Source: Merluccius polli (taxonomy: Eukaryota > Chordata > Actinopteri > Gadiformes > Merlucciidae). From it: a stretch of DNA of 64,000 nucleotides. The position numbers were made by a program, and so were the translations under genes. Where the stretch lies: NCBI GenBank assembly GCA_030340625.1, contig JAOPHQ010002017.1, positions 134,505 to 198,504 of the forward strand, read 5' to 3'. The number at the start of each line of letters is the position of its first letter. Positions within the stretch are counted from its first letter, which is position 1. The notes beneath the pieces were generated by a model. That model had not been told where the DNA came from and did no database searches. It was given only the letters and a program-made list of their open reading frames with translations. This document shows positions 1 through 12,253 of the stretch, piece after piece.

Positions 1-488
1 TCGTTAGCGTCTTGCGTTTAGAGCAAGTGACAGTTGGTTTCTGAGGGCTACCATAAAACATGATGATACAAAACTGCAATGGCATTTTACGGCCCTTATT
101 ATACTGAAGTTATTATTCTGCTTGAGCTCCTGTGTGTACTTAAACGGATATATGCTGTTATGAAAAGCAAAATTGTTTCTGTAAGCTGCATATTTGTGTG
201 TATTTTTAAGCACGATTCTTTGCCAACCTGTGTTGTCAAAAAGTTATAGTTTTTGTAACTTTGTGTGCATAAAAACAAATACATATATAGTGGTTTAAAA
301 AGCAGTATTATTCCGTAATACCCTTCTATTTTAGGCTATGGTCCGTATATATGCTTAGGCACACAAGTCCTTTCTTCAACCTGTTCTTTCAAGAGGGTTG
401 TCAACGCCGAAGGCAAAATCCCTTCTGCTCCTCGAATCGTTTTAACTGATAAATCTTTGAGGGCGTATGTGTACGTCCGTGGCGTGCC

Positions 489-489
489 C

Positions 490-521
<32 letters not shown>

Positions 522-556
522 GTGTTGTGTGTGTGTGTGTGCGTGCGTGTGTGTGT
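489..556. repeat. (GT)n microsatellite, interrupted
   Basis: Runs of GT broken by single TTG, GC and AC units. It is a simple repeat. Confidence 0.9.
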
Positions 557-1021
557 ACGTACGTGAGAATAACAGTGACAGATGGATGTGAGGAGGTTAT
601 ACTTGACAGCCCGTTGTTCATCTCCGCCCTCCTCCCCCTTCTTCTTGGGTTCCTCCATGGGGAGCATATGGATGAGGCTTGCCTGTCAGAGCTGCTTGAT
701 CAGTGAGGCTCCCCTGCTTTGAACTGCCTGAGAACTGTGGCCACTTACTGTTGCTTTGTTTGGGGCGGGGGGGGGGGGGGGGGGGATACAGATTGAGGCT
801 GGAGAAATACAACATAAATAAACAAGAAGCTTCTCATTGCTCTCCTCAACTCATCGCCTGGTCTATAAGCCTTTTCTTTTTCGGAGGATGTTAAGGCGTA
901 GTTTCTTGCCGCTGCTGCACACATTTGTGTGTGTGTGTGTGTAAGTGCTGATCTTAATCAGGGAATGTGCCTTTGTGTGTGTGTGTGTGTGTGTGTGTCT
1001 GGATGTCTGTGGGCATGTGTA

Positions 1022-1052
<31 letters not shown>

Positions 1053-1528
1053 ATGTATAATCAAGACTACGTGTCGCTGATGTAACCCTCCCACTGGCTT
1101 CCCTCCGTGTGACAGGTGTACTGTCTGCCTAGCACCGTTTGCCAGGAGAGACGCGGTGGGGTGGGGTGGGGTGGGACACATGTCTGGACTTCAGTGGAAA
1201 ATGCAATGAATGTTTCGTGGCAGCCAAAATAATCGCACCGTGGCAGACACAAGTGCTCCTCGTCTCCGCAAGCCTGTCGACGCCCTCGGATGAATTATTC
1301 ATCCCCCTCCCGCACTTTTTAAATTGTATTTACATGTTTTTCTTTTTAAAACCACTGTGATCAGAGATTTAACGACTGGGCCCGCCTGTGTGACAGTGAG
1401 CTGTCAGAACGAGCTCAATCGCTGAGACACACACACACACACACAGCACACAGCGATGCCTTTGCTTCTCGGCATCCCTTCTGTGTCATTAATTTAAATA
1501 TTTCAAAGAAGGTTTCTCTCTGTCTTCT

Positions 1529-1533
1529 CTTTT

Positions 1534-1595
<62 letters not shown>

Positions 1596-1621
1596 ACTCT
1601 TTTTTCCCTCTCTCTCTCTCT
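1529..1621. repeat. (CT)n microsatellite
   Basis: Almost pure CT dinucleotides, interrupted by a short CACTCTTTTTTCCC stretch near 1593-1606. Confidence 0.9.
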
Positions 1622-1984
1622 CCCCCTATTTTAATGTTTTCAATATTGTTATTTATACTATTGTTGCATTTTAACACAGATCCCATTTCTCTGCATTATT
1701 ATCATATCAATCAATCACATTATCATATTGTAGTATGATGCACATTTTTACATATTCCTTATATTTCTTATTTGTTATTTTTCTATAGGTGGTTTTAATA
1801 TATTGTAGTATAATGCACATATCTTAACATACTAACACTTTATTTTGTTAGATTATTACTGATATATTATAATTTGTTTATACATTGTCATATAATGCAC
1901 ATTTTTCTACAAACCTCTTATTTTCTTAATTTCTATTTTCTTATAATTTTTCTATGCTTATATACAGTATATTTCTATTCAAGA

Positions 1985-2052
1985 ATGGGGGCAACTGTTA
2001 TGTGACCCAATTTCCCTCCGGGGATCAATGAAGTATTTCTGATCTGATCTGA
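1985..2052 (+). repeat. 3' tail of a fish LINE/SINE-type repeat
   Basis: The sequence reads ATTTCCCTCCGGGGATCAAT, then GAAGTATTTCTGATCTGATC. This is the form of a very common fish retroposon tail that ends in short TCTGAT-type repeats. A related tail in the opposite orientation lies at about 33425-33500. The family name is not certain. Confidence 0.5.
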
Positions 2053-2690
2053 CCAGTGCTATATTAGCATGTTTGGGGTGGAGGTGTTATGCTGTTCTTT
2101 GAGGAAAAGGGCCGCCGACACAGGATCGCTTTTAACTCACTTTATTTGTTTAGCTTTAGGTATTTATCTATGAAGCAAAAGGAGGGGTATGTATAGTTCA
2201 CGTGTGGAGCGACCCTTAGCCGGATATCTAATAGATACGCTGCCTGGGGGTTTCTGCCTTCCCCCCGGTTGTGTGGTTTGGTAGTACCTGGGCAGGCGTG
2301 GCCTCTATGACGCATACTATGCTCTGATTGGCTAGTGTTGAGCGCCCGCCCCCAGTGTATTATGTGTGCTGCCATCTGGTGGCCAGGTGCAGTTAATACA
2401 GCTTATATATTTGTTTCCATTCCCTAGTGGCTATGTGAGGATATTACAGCTTAGTGTTATATGTGCGGTTATACATTCGTCACAGAGGCATGTCGACAGT
2501 GGTATGTTAGCTTGTTTGGTGTTGGGATACCAGTGCTATATTAGCATGTTTTGTGTGGCGGGATGTCGACAGTGCTATGTTAGCTTGTTAGGTGTTGGGA
2601 AACCAGTGCTATATTAGCATGTCTGGGCTTGCGGCATCAACAGTGCTATGTTAGCTTGTTTGGCGTGGGGAAACCAAGCGGCAGCCATGA
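2053..2690. repeat. Minisatellite interrupted by a solo LTR
   Basis: Two alternating subunits of about 35-40 bp repeat here. One contains ACCAGTGCTATATTAGCATG and the other contains ACAGTGCTATGTTAGCTTG, together giving a unit of about 75-80 bp. Parts of the array are 2053-2084 and 2485-2690; the solo LTR at 2085-2484 splits it. A degenerate half-unit may recur near 2838-2875. Confidence 0.75.
2085..2484 (-). mobile_element. Solo LTR (copy 1, reverse orientation)
   Basis: On the minus strand the element starts TGTGACGAATG and ends near CATAACA, about 400 bp. It is flanked by a perfect 4-bp direct repeat GAGG at 2081-2084 and 2485-2488, which is a target-site duplication. A second copy lies in the other orientation at 48082-48535 and shares long blocks such as the CACGCCTGCCCAGGTACTAC segment. 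No internal gag or pol sequence adjoins it, so it is a recombined solo LTR of an LTR retroelement; I cannot assign the superfamily. Confidence 0.8.
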
Positions 2691-2951
2691 CCGTCTGTTT
2701 GTGAAAAAACATGTTTTTCTTTGTTTGTTTATGTTCTCCTGGCTAGCTAATCTTCGTGTTTTGGGTCATGGTTGATGGTTATATTTCATTAAAAAGTTAT
2801 TAAGGAATAAATATTAATGAGTTTTGTGCTAACATAACTGTGCTATGTCGGCGTGATGTGGTGTGGAGAAACCAGCTGTCAGAGGCGTCAGAGTAAACAT
2901 TTTCAAAATACTGTATTTAATTAGCAGCATTGTGTCACAATAAAATAGAGG

Positions 2952-3083
<132 letters not shown>

Positions 3084-3389
3084 CCAGCCAGTGTTCAGTT
3101 TTTACCTCATGTCATAATAGATTTGAGTTTGATGGCTGTCGTGGCACATCAAGTGCAGAAGCCGGTAGCAGCCCCGGATACAAGCCTGTAGTGTAATGTC
3201 TTATTCAACAATGTAGACAAAGAGCTTCAAGGAGGCTTCTTATAGCAAACCCACATTTTCACTCAATTCAATTCCATACTGTACTTGTGGTTTATCCTGA
3301 TACACACCAGGTAATTAGATCATTTTTGTAGTCCCTGTGCAGTGCTTCTTATTATGGGCTTCCCAGCAGCAACATCAAGAGATGTCAAG

Positions 3390-3986
3390 CAGAGGCTTAG
3401 GTCTCAGTTACACTTGTCATTTGTGTGCGACTTTTGTGATTGGCTGTGCTGGTCCACACTTGACACTTGAATGCGAACTCTGTGGCCGGATCCATCTGAA
3501 ATGGCGCCGGGTGGAAGTCCTTATGCTGTTCCTGGTGTTTAGAATGGTATGTCGTGGCAGGGCCCGCACCAGACGTGCATTGCTGAGAGCGCACTATGCA
3601 TGCATTACATTACTGAGTGCAATTTCGGTACCAGTTTAGGCTGGACAGTGGCATCTGACCATAACGCCAACAGGTATCGAGTCTCGGTTAAATCCCACAA
3701 CTTATTTTCATCCACCTTCAGTGCAAAATATAGTAGCCTATGCATAGCGTGCATGCCGGGAGAATCCTGGCGGGCTCGGCGTGGTTTTAATGACGTGGCC
3801 AGTGGTCTGCGCACATTGTGCCCAGATTGCTGTCCACACACCTATGCAATCCGATCAGAGTGCGAGCCTGGCCACCTCGGGATGTAGTCTAGCTCATCCG
3901 ATCAAGATCCGATCTGGGACTGTCTAAACCTGACAGTTGATGCGTCCTGGTGTGATTGGATGATAAAAGTGTAACCGAGGCCTTAG
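3390..3986. mobile_element. MITE-like element with inverted ends
   Basis: The left end reads AGGCTTAGGTCTCAGTTACA and the right end, reverse-complemented, reads AAGGCCTCGGTTACACTT. These are imperfect inverted termini about 600 bp apart. There is no transposase coding between them; the 80-110 codon ORFs inside show no recognisable domain. No clear target duplication was found. Confidence 0.5.
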
Positions 3987-6814
3987 ACATTTTGTTCTGA
4001 ATGTTCTTTTTTTAAAGTGGATGGCGGACATCCTCCACCTCTTCCTCCTTCTCCTCACACCTCCCTTCTTCCTCCTCTTCCCCATGGAAGATTTTAAGGG
4101 GATCAGCTGAGTCACTCCTGTTCTCCCCGTCTCTCCTTCTGCAATCTGTCACTGCTGATCCTCTGGTTATCTGCCATGACTTTGACTTTGGCTGTTTGCT
4201 TAAGCTAGGGACACGCTACACAATTCTTTCAATCTGAAATGATTACAAAATGACTTGAGCGGCGCACATATAACGACCGATGTGTGCTGATTTTCCAGTC
4301 TCGTCTGCGCACACATATAATAACTAGTCTTTGGGGAACACAAATCTAAAGACGGAGAACAGACGGGCGCAGTGCCGTGCTCGCCATGCACTCGTAAGAG
4401 TGTATTCTCCCACAACGTTTTGACACCATAACAAAGTAAACTAGCACACACACACACACGCATACAATCTCATCACCTTTCCTAACCCATGTCCCTAATG
4501 TCCTCCGTTTGTCTTTTTAATCTCTTTGTTCTCTTAAAGGATCTCCATTCCTCCCCATCTGGTAATCTTTCTACAATATGTCTGTATATTGCCACATGTA
4601 ATTATGAATGTCTCTACCGTCTATGTCAACGAATCACGAGTCACGATGGTAATTCCCTCTTTTGTCTTCAATAGACACATAATGGCGGTACAATGAATAA
4701 AGTAATTTCCCAAACCACTGCTAATCTAGTTTTAAAGGCTTTTAATTTCTCATTTGCAGCCACACTTATTGAATACAGATGACCAGACCTGGTGCCTAAT
4801 AATGTGTTGAAAAATTACAGCTAAGTGCTGCTGATGTGCCAAGATATCCTCCTTTGCTGCCTGTGAATAGGACAGACTGAGCCAGTTATGTGGCTTTGTT
4901 GCTATACAAATTGCCTTCAAAGTCTTTCTGAAAGTCACACTTTTGGGTAATTGATTAGTGTCCACAAACTCACTATTCTCTGATTATTAGGCTCAGCTTG
5001 TCTGGTGGGGAAACAAACAAACACACACTTGTAGGTTTGGCTGTTTTTAACAATATTATTCACTTAATTTAGAGTGTGCTGCTGTCTGACTTTTCAACAG
5101 CAGAGTGGCAAGGGAAATAGTTCTTTTTAACATGTTGTTAAACTGTTCAAAATGTAGCTATTTGAAATACAGTTTGCAAACTTCTGGCCATCCATCCTGC
5201 CTGTCTGTCTGCCTTGTCTGCCCGTCTGCCTGTCTGCCCGTCTGTCTGTCTGCCAGTCTGCCTTGTCTGTCTGCAGCAGTGATTTGGCAGGGTGGATGTA
5301 TGTAAGCACTTCTGCACTACACAGAATAAGCACAGGATTAGAGAGCGGGACCATAAAGTAGGCCGTATAAACTGGGCTCAGATGAAATATGGAAACACAC
5401 AGTAAAAGATAGACTAAGCTGCACGGCCCAGTGCAATTCATTAGGCCATCGTTCTGTACTGTAATCCAGTACACCCCAGCCTGTGTTGGACTGCATGTGT
5501 GTCAGACGGGGATAATTGTTGTTCGGGGAATACTTGTAGTTAGTTACTTTCACCTCACTCACGTAAGACTGTGATTCAATAGAGACCGGGTTGAACTGAG
5601 GACCAACGTGAGCGAGTGGATTTATGTTTATTTTAGCATTTTCATTAATAATAGAGCGAGGGGGGCGAATGGCGACAGCGAGTGAAACAGTGAGTTATTG
5701 TGAGTGTGCGAAGGTGTCTAAGAGTATGGTGTTGATGTTGGGATACCAGGAAAGAGCGAAATAATAGCTTTTGGCATATCCCATGCATCCTTATTTATTG
5801 ATGTGCTGAGGTCATCGCATACTGTTTGCCCAATGATTTCCTGCCCTTGGTCGCACCGGCCCCTTCGGACATGATCCCTGAAACATCAATGGATGGGTGT
5901 CCTTGTATATGAGATGAGATTTGACAACACATGATTAATCCCCAGAGGGAAATTCAGATGTTACTGACAGTTAAATATGCGTCTGTATAGCATACATAGA
6001 TTTTTGGTGTAGTGGTTTACACAATGAGAATTGTGACTTAGTTATTATTTCAGCGTCATATGAACACCGTTTAGATGTTGTAGCCTGTGAAATATTAAAC
6101 CGTGCCAAGCTACCGAGGGCTAGCGTAGCATAGGTCTTTTTTGTCTACATTTCTATCGAAAGTCTGGTTCTGTGTGAATACACTGTCAGTCAGTCTGTCT
6201 CTCTGTCTGTCCGTCCCTCTGCCTGTCGGCCTTTGTTGCACCCGCCTGTCTGCTGTGTCATCTTGTCTTTGTGTCTGTCTTTCCTTCTATTCACCCGCTC
6301 ATCCTTCACTGCATCCCTCTATTCATGTCATATGACTCTGCCACTGTAGGCTCTCTCTCTCTCGCCCCCCCCCCCCCCCCCCCTCCCTCTCTCTGCCCCA
6401 ACTCCCCTCCCCTTCGTCATCCCACCCCGCCTTCACATCAGCGCTCCCTTTAAGCGCTTTTTTTGTCTTACTCAGCCACTTCTGCCCTTCCCTCTCCCTC
6501 CCTCTCCTTCCCCTTCCCCCACTTTCTCGGACACCTTTCCCTTGAATCTCCTCTTTGCTCGTCTCCCTGTAAGCATTTGCCAAGTTTGCTGACCTTGACC
6601 CTCCCCCAGGCACTTCCAACATCCCCCCCCCTCCCCACCTCCCCTAGCACCATCCTCTTCCTCTCTCTCGCTCTCTGTCGGTCCCCCTGCTTCAGCACTG
6701 TACTAGAACCACCACAGGCGGTCTTTCAGCCTGTCACAGGGCCCTGTAGTGCGGGTGACAGCCAAAGTCACCTCCGCTGTGGGTGTCGTCACTTGGTGTC
6801 CATCAACTCGGGGG
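3987..6814. other. Noncoding, no gene seen
   Basis: A CTGT/CTGC-rich patch lies at 5200-5275 and another at 6190-6290. C-rich and T-rich low-complexity sequence fills about 6350-6680, with a C17-class run near 6365. No domain or splice-supported exon was recognised. Confidence 0.6.
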
Positions 6815-7117
6815 CAGGGCTGGGTGATATGGCCGAAGTCTTCTATGCCGATATAGGTAATTTAATATCTCAAAAATGATTTATATATATATATATCACG
6901 ATATAGCATGTTATCTGGTAATTCAATAAATAGTCTATGTAAAATAACCACCAAAGTATTTTCTCATTTTTTTAATCAGTTTGCTGTAATGCAGCCTTTA
7001 AAACCAGGAAAAGACAACACTTATGCCATATCACCATATTACGATATCTAAAATCTAAGACGATATCTAGTCTCATATCACGATATCGACATAATATTGA
7101 TATATTGCCCAGCCCTA
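6815..7117 (-). mobile_element. Non-autonomous hAT-type MITE (copy 1)
   Basis: The minus strand begins TAGGGCTGGGCAATATATCA and the opposite end is CAGGGCTGGG. Flanks are CTCGGGGG (6807-6814) and CTTGGGGG (7118-7125), an 8-bp target duplication with one mismatch, as expected for the hAT superfamily. The interior shares a block with 52724-53061 (CCTGGTTTTAAAGGCTGCAT). It has no coding capacity. Confidence 0.75.
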
Positions 7118-7340
7118 CTTGGGGGGTCTAGTGGAAAGCTTGAGGACTCTGACCTTGTGATGTCTCTATTTGTGTCATGACCACCACCACCACCAAAACA
7201 GACATGCTCCAACGTTGCTGGCTTCATGCGATGACACCCCCATTACACAATTTCCGGGATGCAGCGATGAAAGTGTTTGATCTTCTCAAGTCGGCTCCTT
7301 TAATCATGTATGAAAATGTGAATCAGTTGCTCTGCTACTG

Positions 7341-7343
<3 letters not shown>

Positions 7344-7382
<39 letters not shown>
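7344..7382. repeat. (GT)n microsatellite
   Basis: A pure GT run of about 39 bp. Confidence 0.9.
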
Positions 7383-7386
<4 letters not shown>

Positions 7387-7739
7387 CTCGTGAAGAGATT
7401 CATTACGTTTCATCAAATTCCTTTCTGTATTCTATTAAAGGAGCAAATTGAGCTAACCAACCACACCCCACACAGAGACTTGGTTTAATATACATTGATT
7501 ATCACACACCACTCAACCATCTTTAGTTGGCCATTACCATCAGCTAAAGTATTGTTGTTTAAAAAGCATACCCTCAGATGGTATCTCTGTGTATCCAGAG
7601 AGGTGCTTTAGTGTTGCTTTTCTCCCGGTTTCTATTCCGTTTGGCTTGCGGCGTCTCCTTAAGTCGGTGGAAATGTCGTCGCTTTCATAATGAGCACCTT
7701 TAGGCAAACACACTTGCATTAGCATGCTTTTGCAGCGTA

Positions 7740-8260
7740 TGGCTTAACGACGCTTGCGAGATCTCTTGCGAGGCCTCTATGGAGAGAGAGTACACGGTGT
7801 ATAGTGTCTGAGTCCACTAATCCCGCGCAAAGCTTCTCCTATCATATGTATGGTACCACCGCTGCTCATCGTCTTTCACTTTCCGTCTCTCCCGCCGCTA
7901 ATAACGTGGGCGCTGTTCGCTTCACAGGGAGCTTTCACGGGTCAGGGGGTTGAACCCAACTGAGCGCTGCCTTCCGGCGACGTCTCTTCATGGGTCGATT
8001 ACACAGGCAGAACTTTCCCCACCCCGCTGCTGTCGACTGATGAATTATGAATCGTCGTGAATCCGGCGGGAGTTGCGATGGCCGGACCCGGGGTTTTGCT
8101 TTCAATTCACACGCGCTGCTCGTCGTCGCACTCGCATCCCTCTGCGGCTTCTCGTCCCTGGCGTCCACGCCGCCTCGCCCCGCTTGTCTGACTTCCTTCC
8201 CGAGGGATCTGGAGGGCAGTATTAGATTGCCTGCTGAAACTCTAGCCCTGGCCCCCCCAT
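7740..8260. promoter_or_regulatory. CpG-rich patch, possible promoter region
   Basis: The stretch has many more CpG dinucleotides than the surrounding AT-rich and microsatellite sequence, especially 8047-8215. It lies about 11 kb upstream of the lingo3 coding exon, whose 5' boundary is a splice acceptor, so an upstream noncoding exon must exist somewhere. This patch is a candidate. A 71-codon ORF (8047-8262, +) crosses it, with a hydrophobic segment at residues 24-38. I do not call it a gene. Confidence 0.35.
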
Positions 8261-9227
8261 GATATGAAATGTTTAAGAAATGAATCTCTATGGATACTAT
8301 ATCTATGGTTACAGCGTGCTGTGCCCTCTGTGCTGCAGAGGTTGCTCTCTGGTGGGCTGTGAAACCCCGGCAGCACACGCTCCTCTTTCAATGGTGCAAT
8401 GAGGATTCTTTTTTTCTTTATGTGCAGGTGTTGCTGAATCCAGGTGACTTGGTTGTTATGTGGTTATCTAGCAGGCAGCGATGCCGGGAAACTGTATAGG
8501 AAGAGGATCTTTTTAATGATGCCGGCGGAGAAGGACATAGAGGGCCTGAGGCTCGGAGCAGGATTAGACCTGGTTGGGGTGGACTTGTAACAAGTCCTCT
8601 AGTGTGCCTACCCACGGAGACCAATAAGGGTAAAAATAAGAGGGAAGAAAGTAGTGTTGCTCTACAAAAGCCCTTGTGTGAATGTGTTGCATTCCTCTAC
8701 CACGATTCACCATTTTCACAGTTTTCCCTCGTCTTTAACGTTTGTCTGCAAAGGTATGCATCTATACACGTTTCTGTAGATATCCTGTTCATTTATTAAG
8801 CAAGAAGAGGCCAGGATTAGTTTAAACACCCACATAATATAGTTAATCATTGCATTGAAATCAAGTCCTTTTCGGACCATTTCGTGTTTGGCTACAGTCC
8901 ATTGGCCGAAGCCTTTCTGGCTCAATCTCATTGGACGCTGTATGTTTCTCCGTTGTGCCTCGACCAATCACTGCCAGCCACAAAGTATATAGCAACATAT
9001 TTTCCCCCAATCATGTCTTAACATGAGGGTTATAGCTTTTTAAGCACATACTCAGGAATTGCGACAGGATTAGTGTAGTGTATTGGGGCAAGGACCTGGT
9101 GACCTGGGTTGTAATTGATGGTAAATCTTCAGCACGTGTCCTTGAGCATGGCAGTGATTGATTTTCCCTCCAGAGGTTACACTGAGTGAGTTACTGTGCT
9201 CCAACCTCTCCTCTATGTGCTTGAGCC

Positions 9228-9258
<31 letters not shown>

Positions 9259-9551
9259 GCGTGCGCGCGCGCGCGTGTGTGACACCTGTCCTTTTTGAAG
9301 ATAGCAACTCAAAATGTGAGCGTACACATGTGTGCGTGGTTCTGTGTGTCAAAATAGTTAGAAGAGTCACGTCTTGGCCTTAGCCGCCCTGCGTATGCTA
9401 ATATGAACGGGAATGAAGAGGGCAAGAGAGTGGCCAGCAGGCATTAAAAATATACCCAGGCTGAAATGATGGCTGGTGACAGGGCAGAAAGGCCAGCCAA
9501 GCAGGACGTAGATGCCAAGAAAGATTGTTCTCCCGCCGACACACACACACA

Positions 9552-9583
<32 letters not shown>

Positions 9584-10734
9584 CACACACACCTCCCCAC
9601 TGTGCGCAGTGATTCTGTCTCCCTGCCTCCAAGCCATCCAATGAGGTTATAAAACTCACAAGATGGCTGTGCAACACCAGGTCTAATGTATTCCATTTTT
9701 TTAATTGAGGAATTTTAGTTTTATGGGGAAACTGCCCTTTCAGCGTGAACCATAAAGTCCAAGCCGTCCGTCTGTAGTGGCATGATTGTGAAGTGATTTA
9801 ATCGAGTTAACAGAGGTGACACGTTGATTTCCCACCACCTTGGCTCTGATACTGCACTTCAGTTTGGATTGAGAATAAGGTGCAATATGACCCCTAAAAA
9901 TTAGTTATGACTGTTTGAGGATGTACTGTATATGAATTACTTCTTTTTTTTTTGTCATTTGGTTAGTTGTGTGATGAATTTTCGGTCGCAAACTTTGTTT
10001 CTCAAACAGTCAAACATTGAGCTGACTGTACTGTTTCATTGGCTCTGCTCTTCCATTTCAGAGGCCTAATGGAAATAGACAGTGTGTTGTGTCCTGTACA
10101 ATCGTGTGCAATGTTTGAAGAGCTGCCATGCACACTGAAGCCAAAACGCCTCAGAGCGTCTGACAGAGAGGCATTCACCTGTATGTCACAGTCTAACAAA
10201 TGTTTGGATGAAGGATCCAGGGTGTCTTCCAAAAATACTAATTATTTTCCCCCAAAATACCCGTCTTTGAGCACGGATTGGCAAATTTACTTTCAAACAG
10301 CCTCTTAAAGTTGGCAAATGAGTGGATCGGTTCCGAGTAAAAGCTGTCCATAATTTCTGCATGCCCCATCCATCCTGCTAAACCTGTCATCTCCAGCCCC
10401 TGTAGTTGTGGAAGAGGCCCTCCCTATAGTTTCGAGATAGTTAAGGTGGGGGGGAATCGAAACAAGTCAAGTGACGACTTCCACACGGGGGGGGGGGGAC
10501 GCAGGGGGGGATTTCCATCTAGGAGACTGGCTTGCCTAGATTGCCCGCATGCCATGGGTGCCACACATGGTTGACCTATTTAAGACGGTCCCTAGCCTGC
10601 TGGCTGCCGGCTCACAGACAACATGGAATAGATGATGAATGGATGGATTGATGGTTGGTTGCTCAGTTGTGGGTCCAGTGAGAGGACTCGACTTTTAACA
10701 AAGACGAGGAAAAGAGCACATTACTCCTGTTTTT
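8261..10734. other. Noncoding, microsatellites
   Basis: Contains a (GT)n/(GC)n tract at 9226-9280 and a (CA)n tract at about 9540-9592. G-rich runs occur at 10449-10510. No supported gene. Confidence 0.6.
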
Positions 10735-11187
10735 GCTACCCTGCACTGGCTCCCCATTTCTTTTAGGGTTGTTTTTAAGGTGCTTTTACTCGCATACAAA
10801 GCTGTTAATTCAAAGTCTGAATGCTACTCGCATTCCGACTTTTTAACCCTTATCAACCAACAAGAGCCCTTAGGTCTTCTGATGCTGGTATTTTCATTGT
10901 TCCCAGTAGGCCAAGTGGCCCACAAAACGAGTGGGGAAGCTGCTTTTCACTTCTACGCTCCAAGACTGCTCAGTGACCTTAGAGATGCAAGCTCTGTTGA
11001 TATTTTTAAGAATCAACTGAAGACCTACTTACTTAGGCATTTTTTTACATTCTTTTTTTTTTAATCCTTTATTCTATTGTTATGAAAGAAAAAAATGTTT
11101 TTTTTTGTTTTTAATGCCATATTGAAAGCACTTTGAGCTGCATTTTTTATATGAAAGGTGCTACACAAATAAAAGTTATTGTTATTT

Positions 11188-11236
<49 letters not shown>
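10735..11236 (+). mobile_element. LINE 3' end (non-LTR retrotransposon fragment)
   Basis: The plus strand encodes a broken C-terminal reverse-transcriptase tail. LHWLPISF is followed by a VFKVLLLAYKAVN-like block and a C-terminal SSVDIFKNQLKTYLLRHFF block, the pattern seen at the end of many fish L2/CR1-like ORF2 proteins. After the stop comes AGCACTTTGAGCTGCATTTT, then GTGCTACACAAATAAAAG and an (ATT)n tail at 11189-11236. It is strongly 5'-truncated; the exact clade is uncertain. Confidence 0.75.
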
Positions 11237-11237
<1 letters not shown>

Positions 11238-11870
11238 ACTCCCTCATAGATGCAAATGAACAGTTTCAAGATGTTCATTCCCAGCTGTCACGGCCAGCAT
11301 TCATAGGTTTTTAAAATTTTCATCATCATGAAAAACATCAAATTATGCTTTACAAAGAAATAATGGTGTTGTTAAGTCAGAGAAGAAATTCATTGTTTTA
11401 CAGTCATTCCAAATATGATTAGGCATTGAGTCATAGCGTTATAACAGTGGCTAAAAATTAGAATCACATGTTGATCATGTCGGAAAGAAATGAATCGATC
11501 GTTTCCGATTTAGTGTCACTTCTCTTCCGCTCTTTTTTACATTTTTCTCCTGACACGTAACGTCATCCGATTCAGTGCTTTGCACATCACCTCAGCCTCA
11601 ATCTGATTTCTACAATTATGGCCCTCCAATCAGTAGAGGATGTGATTCCTTATTTTCTCAAACCCCTTTAATTCATTTTTCAGGCAATCTGACCTTTTTT
11701 AACACGAAACCCTTACATGGGTTTGTGGTAATAGACTCATCACCACCATGCCAGTAATGGCATGAATCACCGTTACAGTGGGCTGATAATGAAAGCGTGT
11801 GAACTTGTTGGATGATGCAATAACTCTCTGGTGTTGAGAGTTTTATAAACATCGACAAGTCTCATTGGGC

Positions 11871-11916
<46 letters not shown>

Positions 11917-11978
11917 TGGGGAAGAGGTGCCACCGTCAATTACAGTGACGGACTGAGGTGTCCTTGGAGAGTTTAGGA
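11237..11978. other. Noncoding; (GT)n at its end
   Basis: Nothing is recognised apart from a (GT)n tract at about 11874-11914. Confidence 0.6.
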
Positions 11979-12253
11979 CAGTGGTTCTCAAACTATTAAT
12001 GTACCCTCTTCCAAAACATTTTCATCAGCCAAGTACCTCTTTTCACCAGCGCAAACAATGTTGAATATAAATGAATATAAAAACATGAAAACGTGAACAT
12101 GAACATCAAGTGGGTGGGGGTGCAAATACTTTAGTGGGTTTAGTGGAAAACATGGGCTTGTACAGAACTTGTACGGTAGTATTCAGATACACCTAATAAT
12201 TACATTTTGCAAGTACCCCTAGGGGTACACGTACCCCCATCTGGGAACCACGG
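11979..12253. mobile_element. hAT-type MITE (CAGTGGTTCTCAAAC family)
   Basis: The left end CAGTGGTTCTCAAAC and the right end GGGAACCACGG are inverted. The interior has the typical CAAGTACC motifs. The flanks GTTTAGGA (11971-11978) and GTGTAGGG (12254-12261) match at 6 of 8 positions, compatible with an old 8-bp target duplication. Confidence 0.65.

Larger units (their letters stand above)
1..2052. other. Noncoding, microsatellite-rich
   Basis: I see no gene here. The stretch holds GT/CA tracts at about 489-556, 925-941, 972-999, 1023-1051 and 1426-1445, a poly-G run near 765-784 and a (CT)n tract at about 1529-1621. The open frames crossing these tracts encode only Cys-Val, Thr-His or Ser-Leu repeats and are not credible proteins. 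1640-1980 is AT-rich with nothing recognisable. Confidence 0.7.

Noticed and set aside
467..1054. Long Cys-Val and Thr-His reading frames on both strands
   Set aside because: They are translations of (GT)n/(CA)n tracts, as are similar frames at 2930-3196, 37368-37638, 44438-45017, 55037-55447 and 56423-56756.
2053..2690. CRISPR-like repeat-spacer array
   Set aside because: Units are contiguous minisatellite repeats without unique spacers, in a vertebrate genome.
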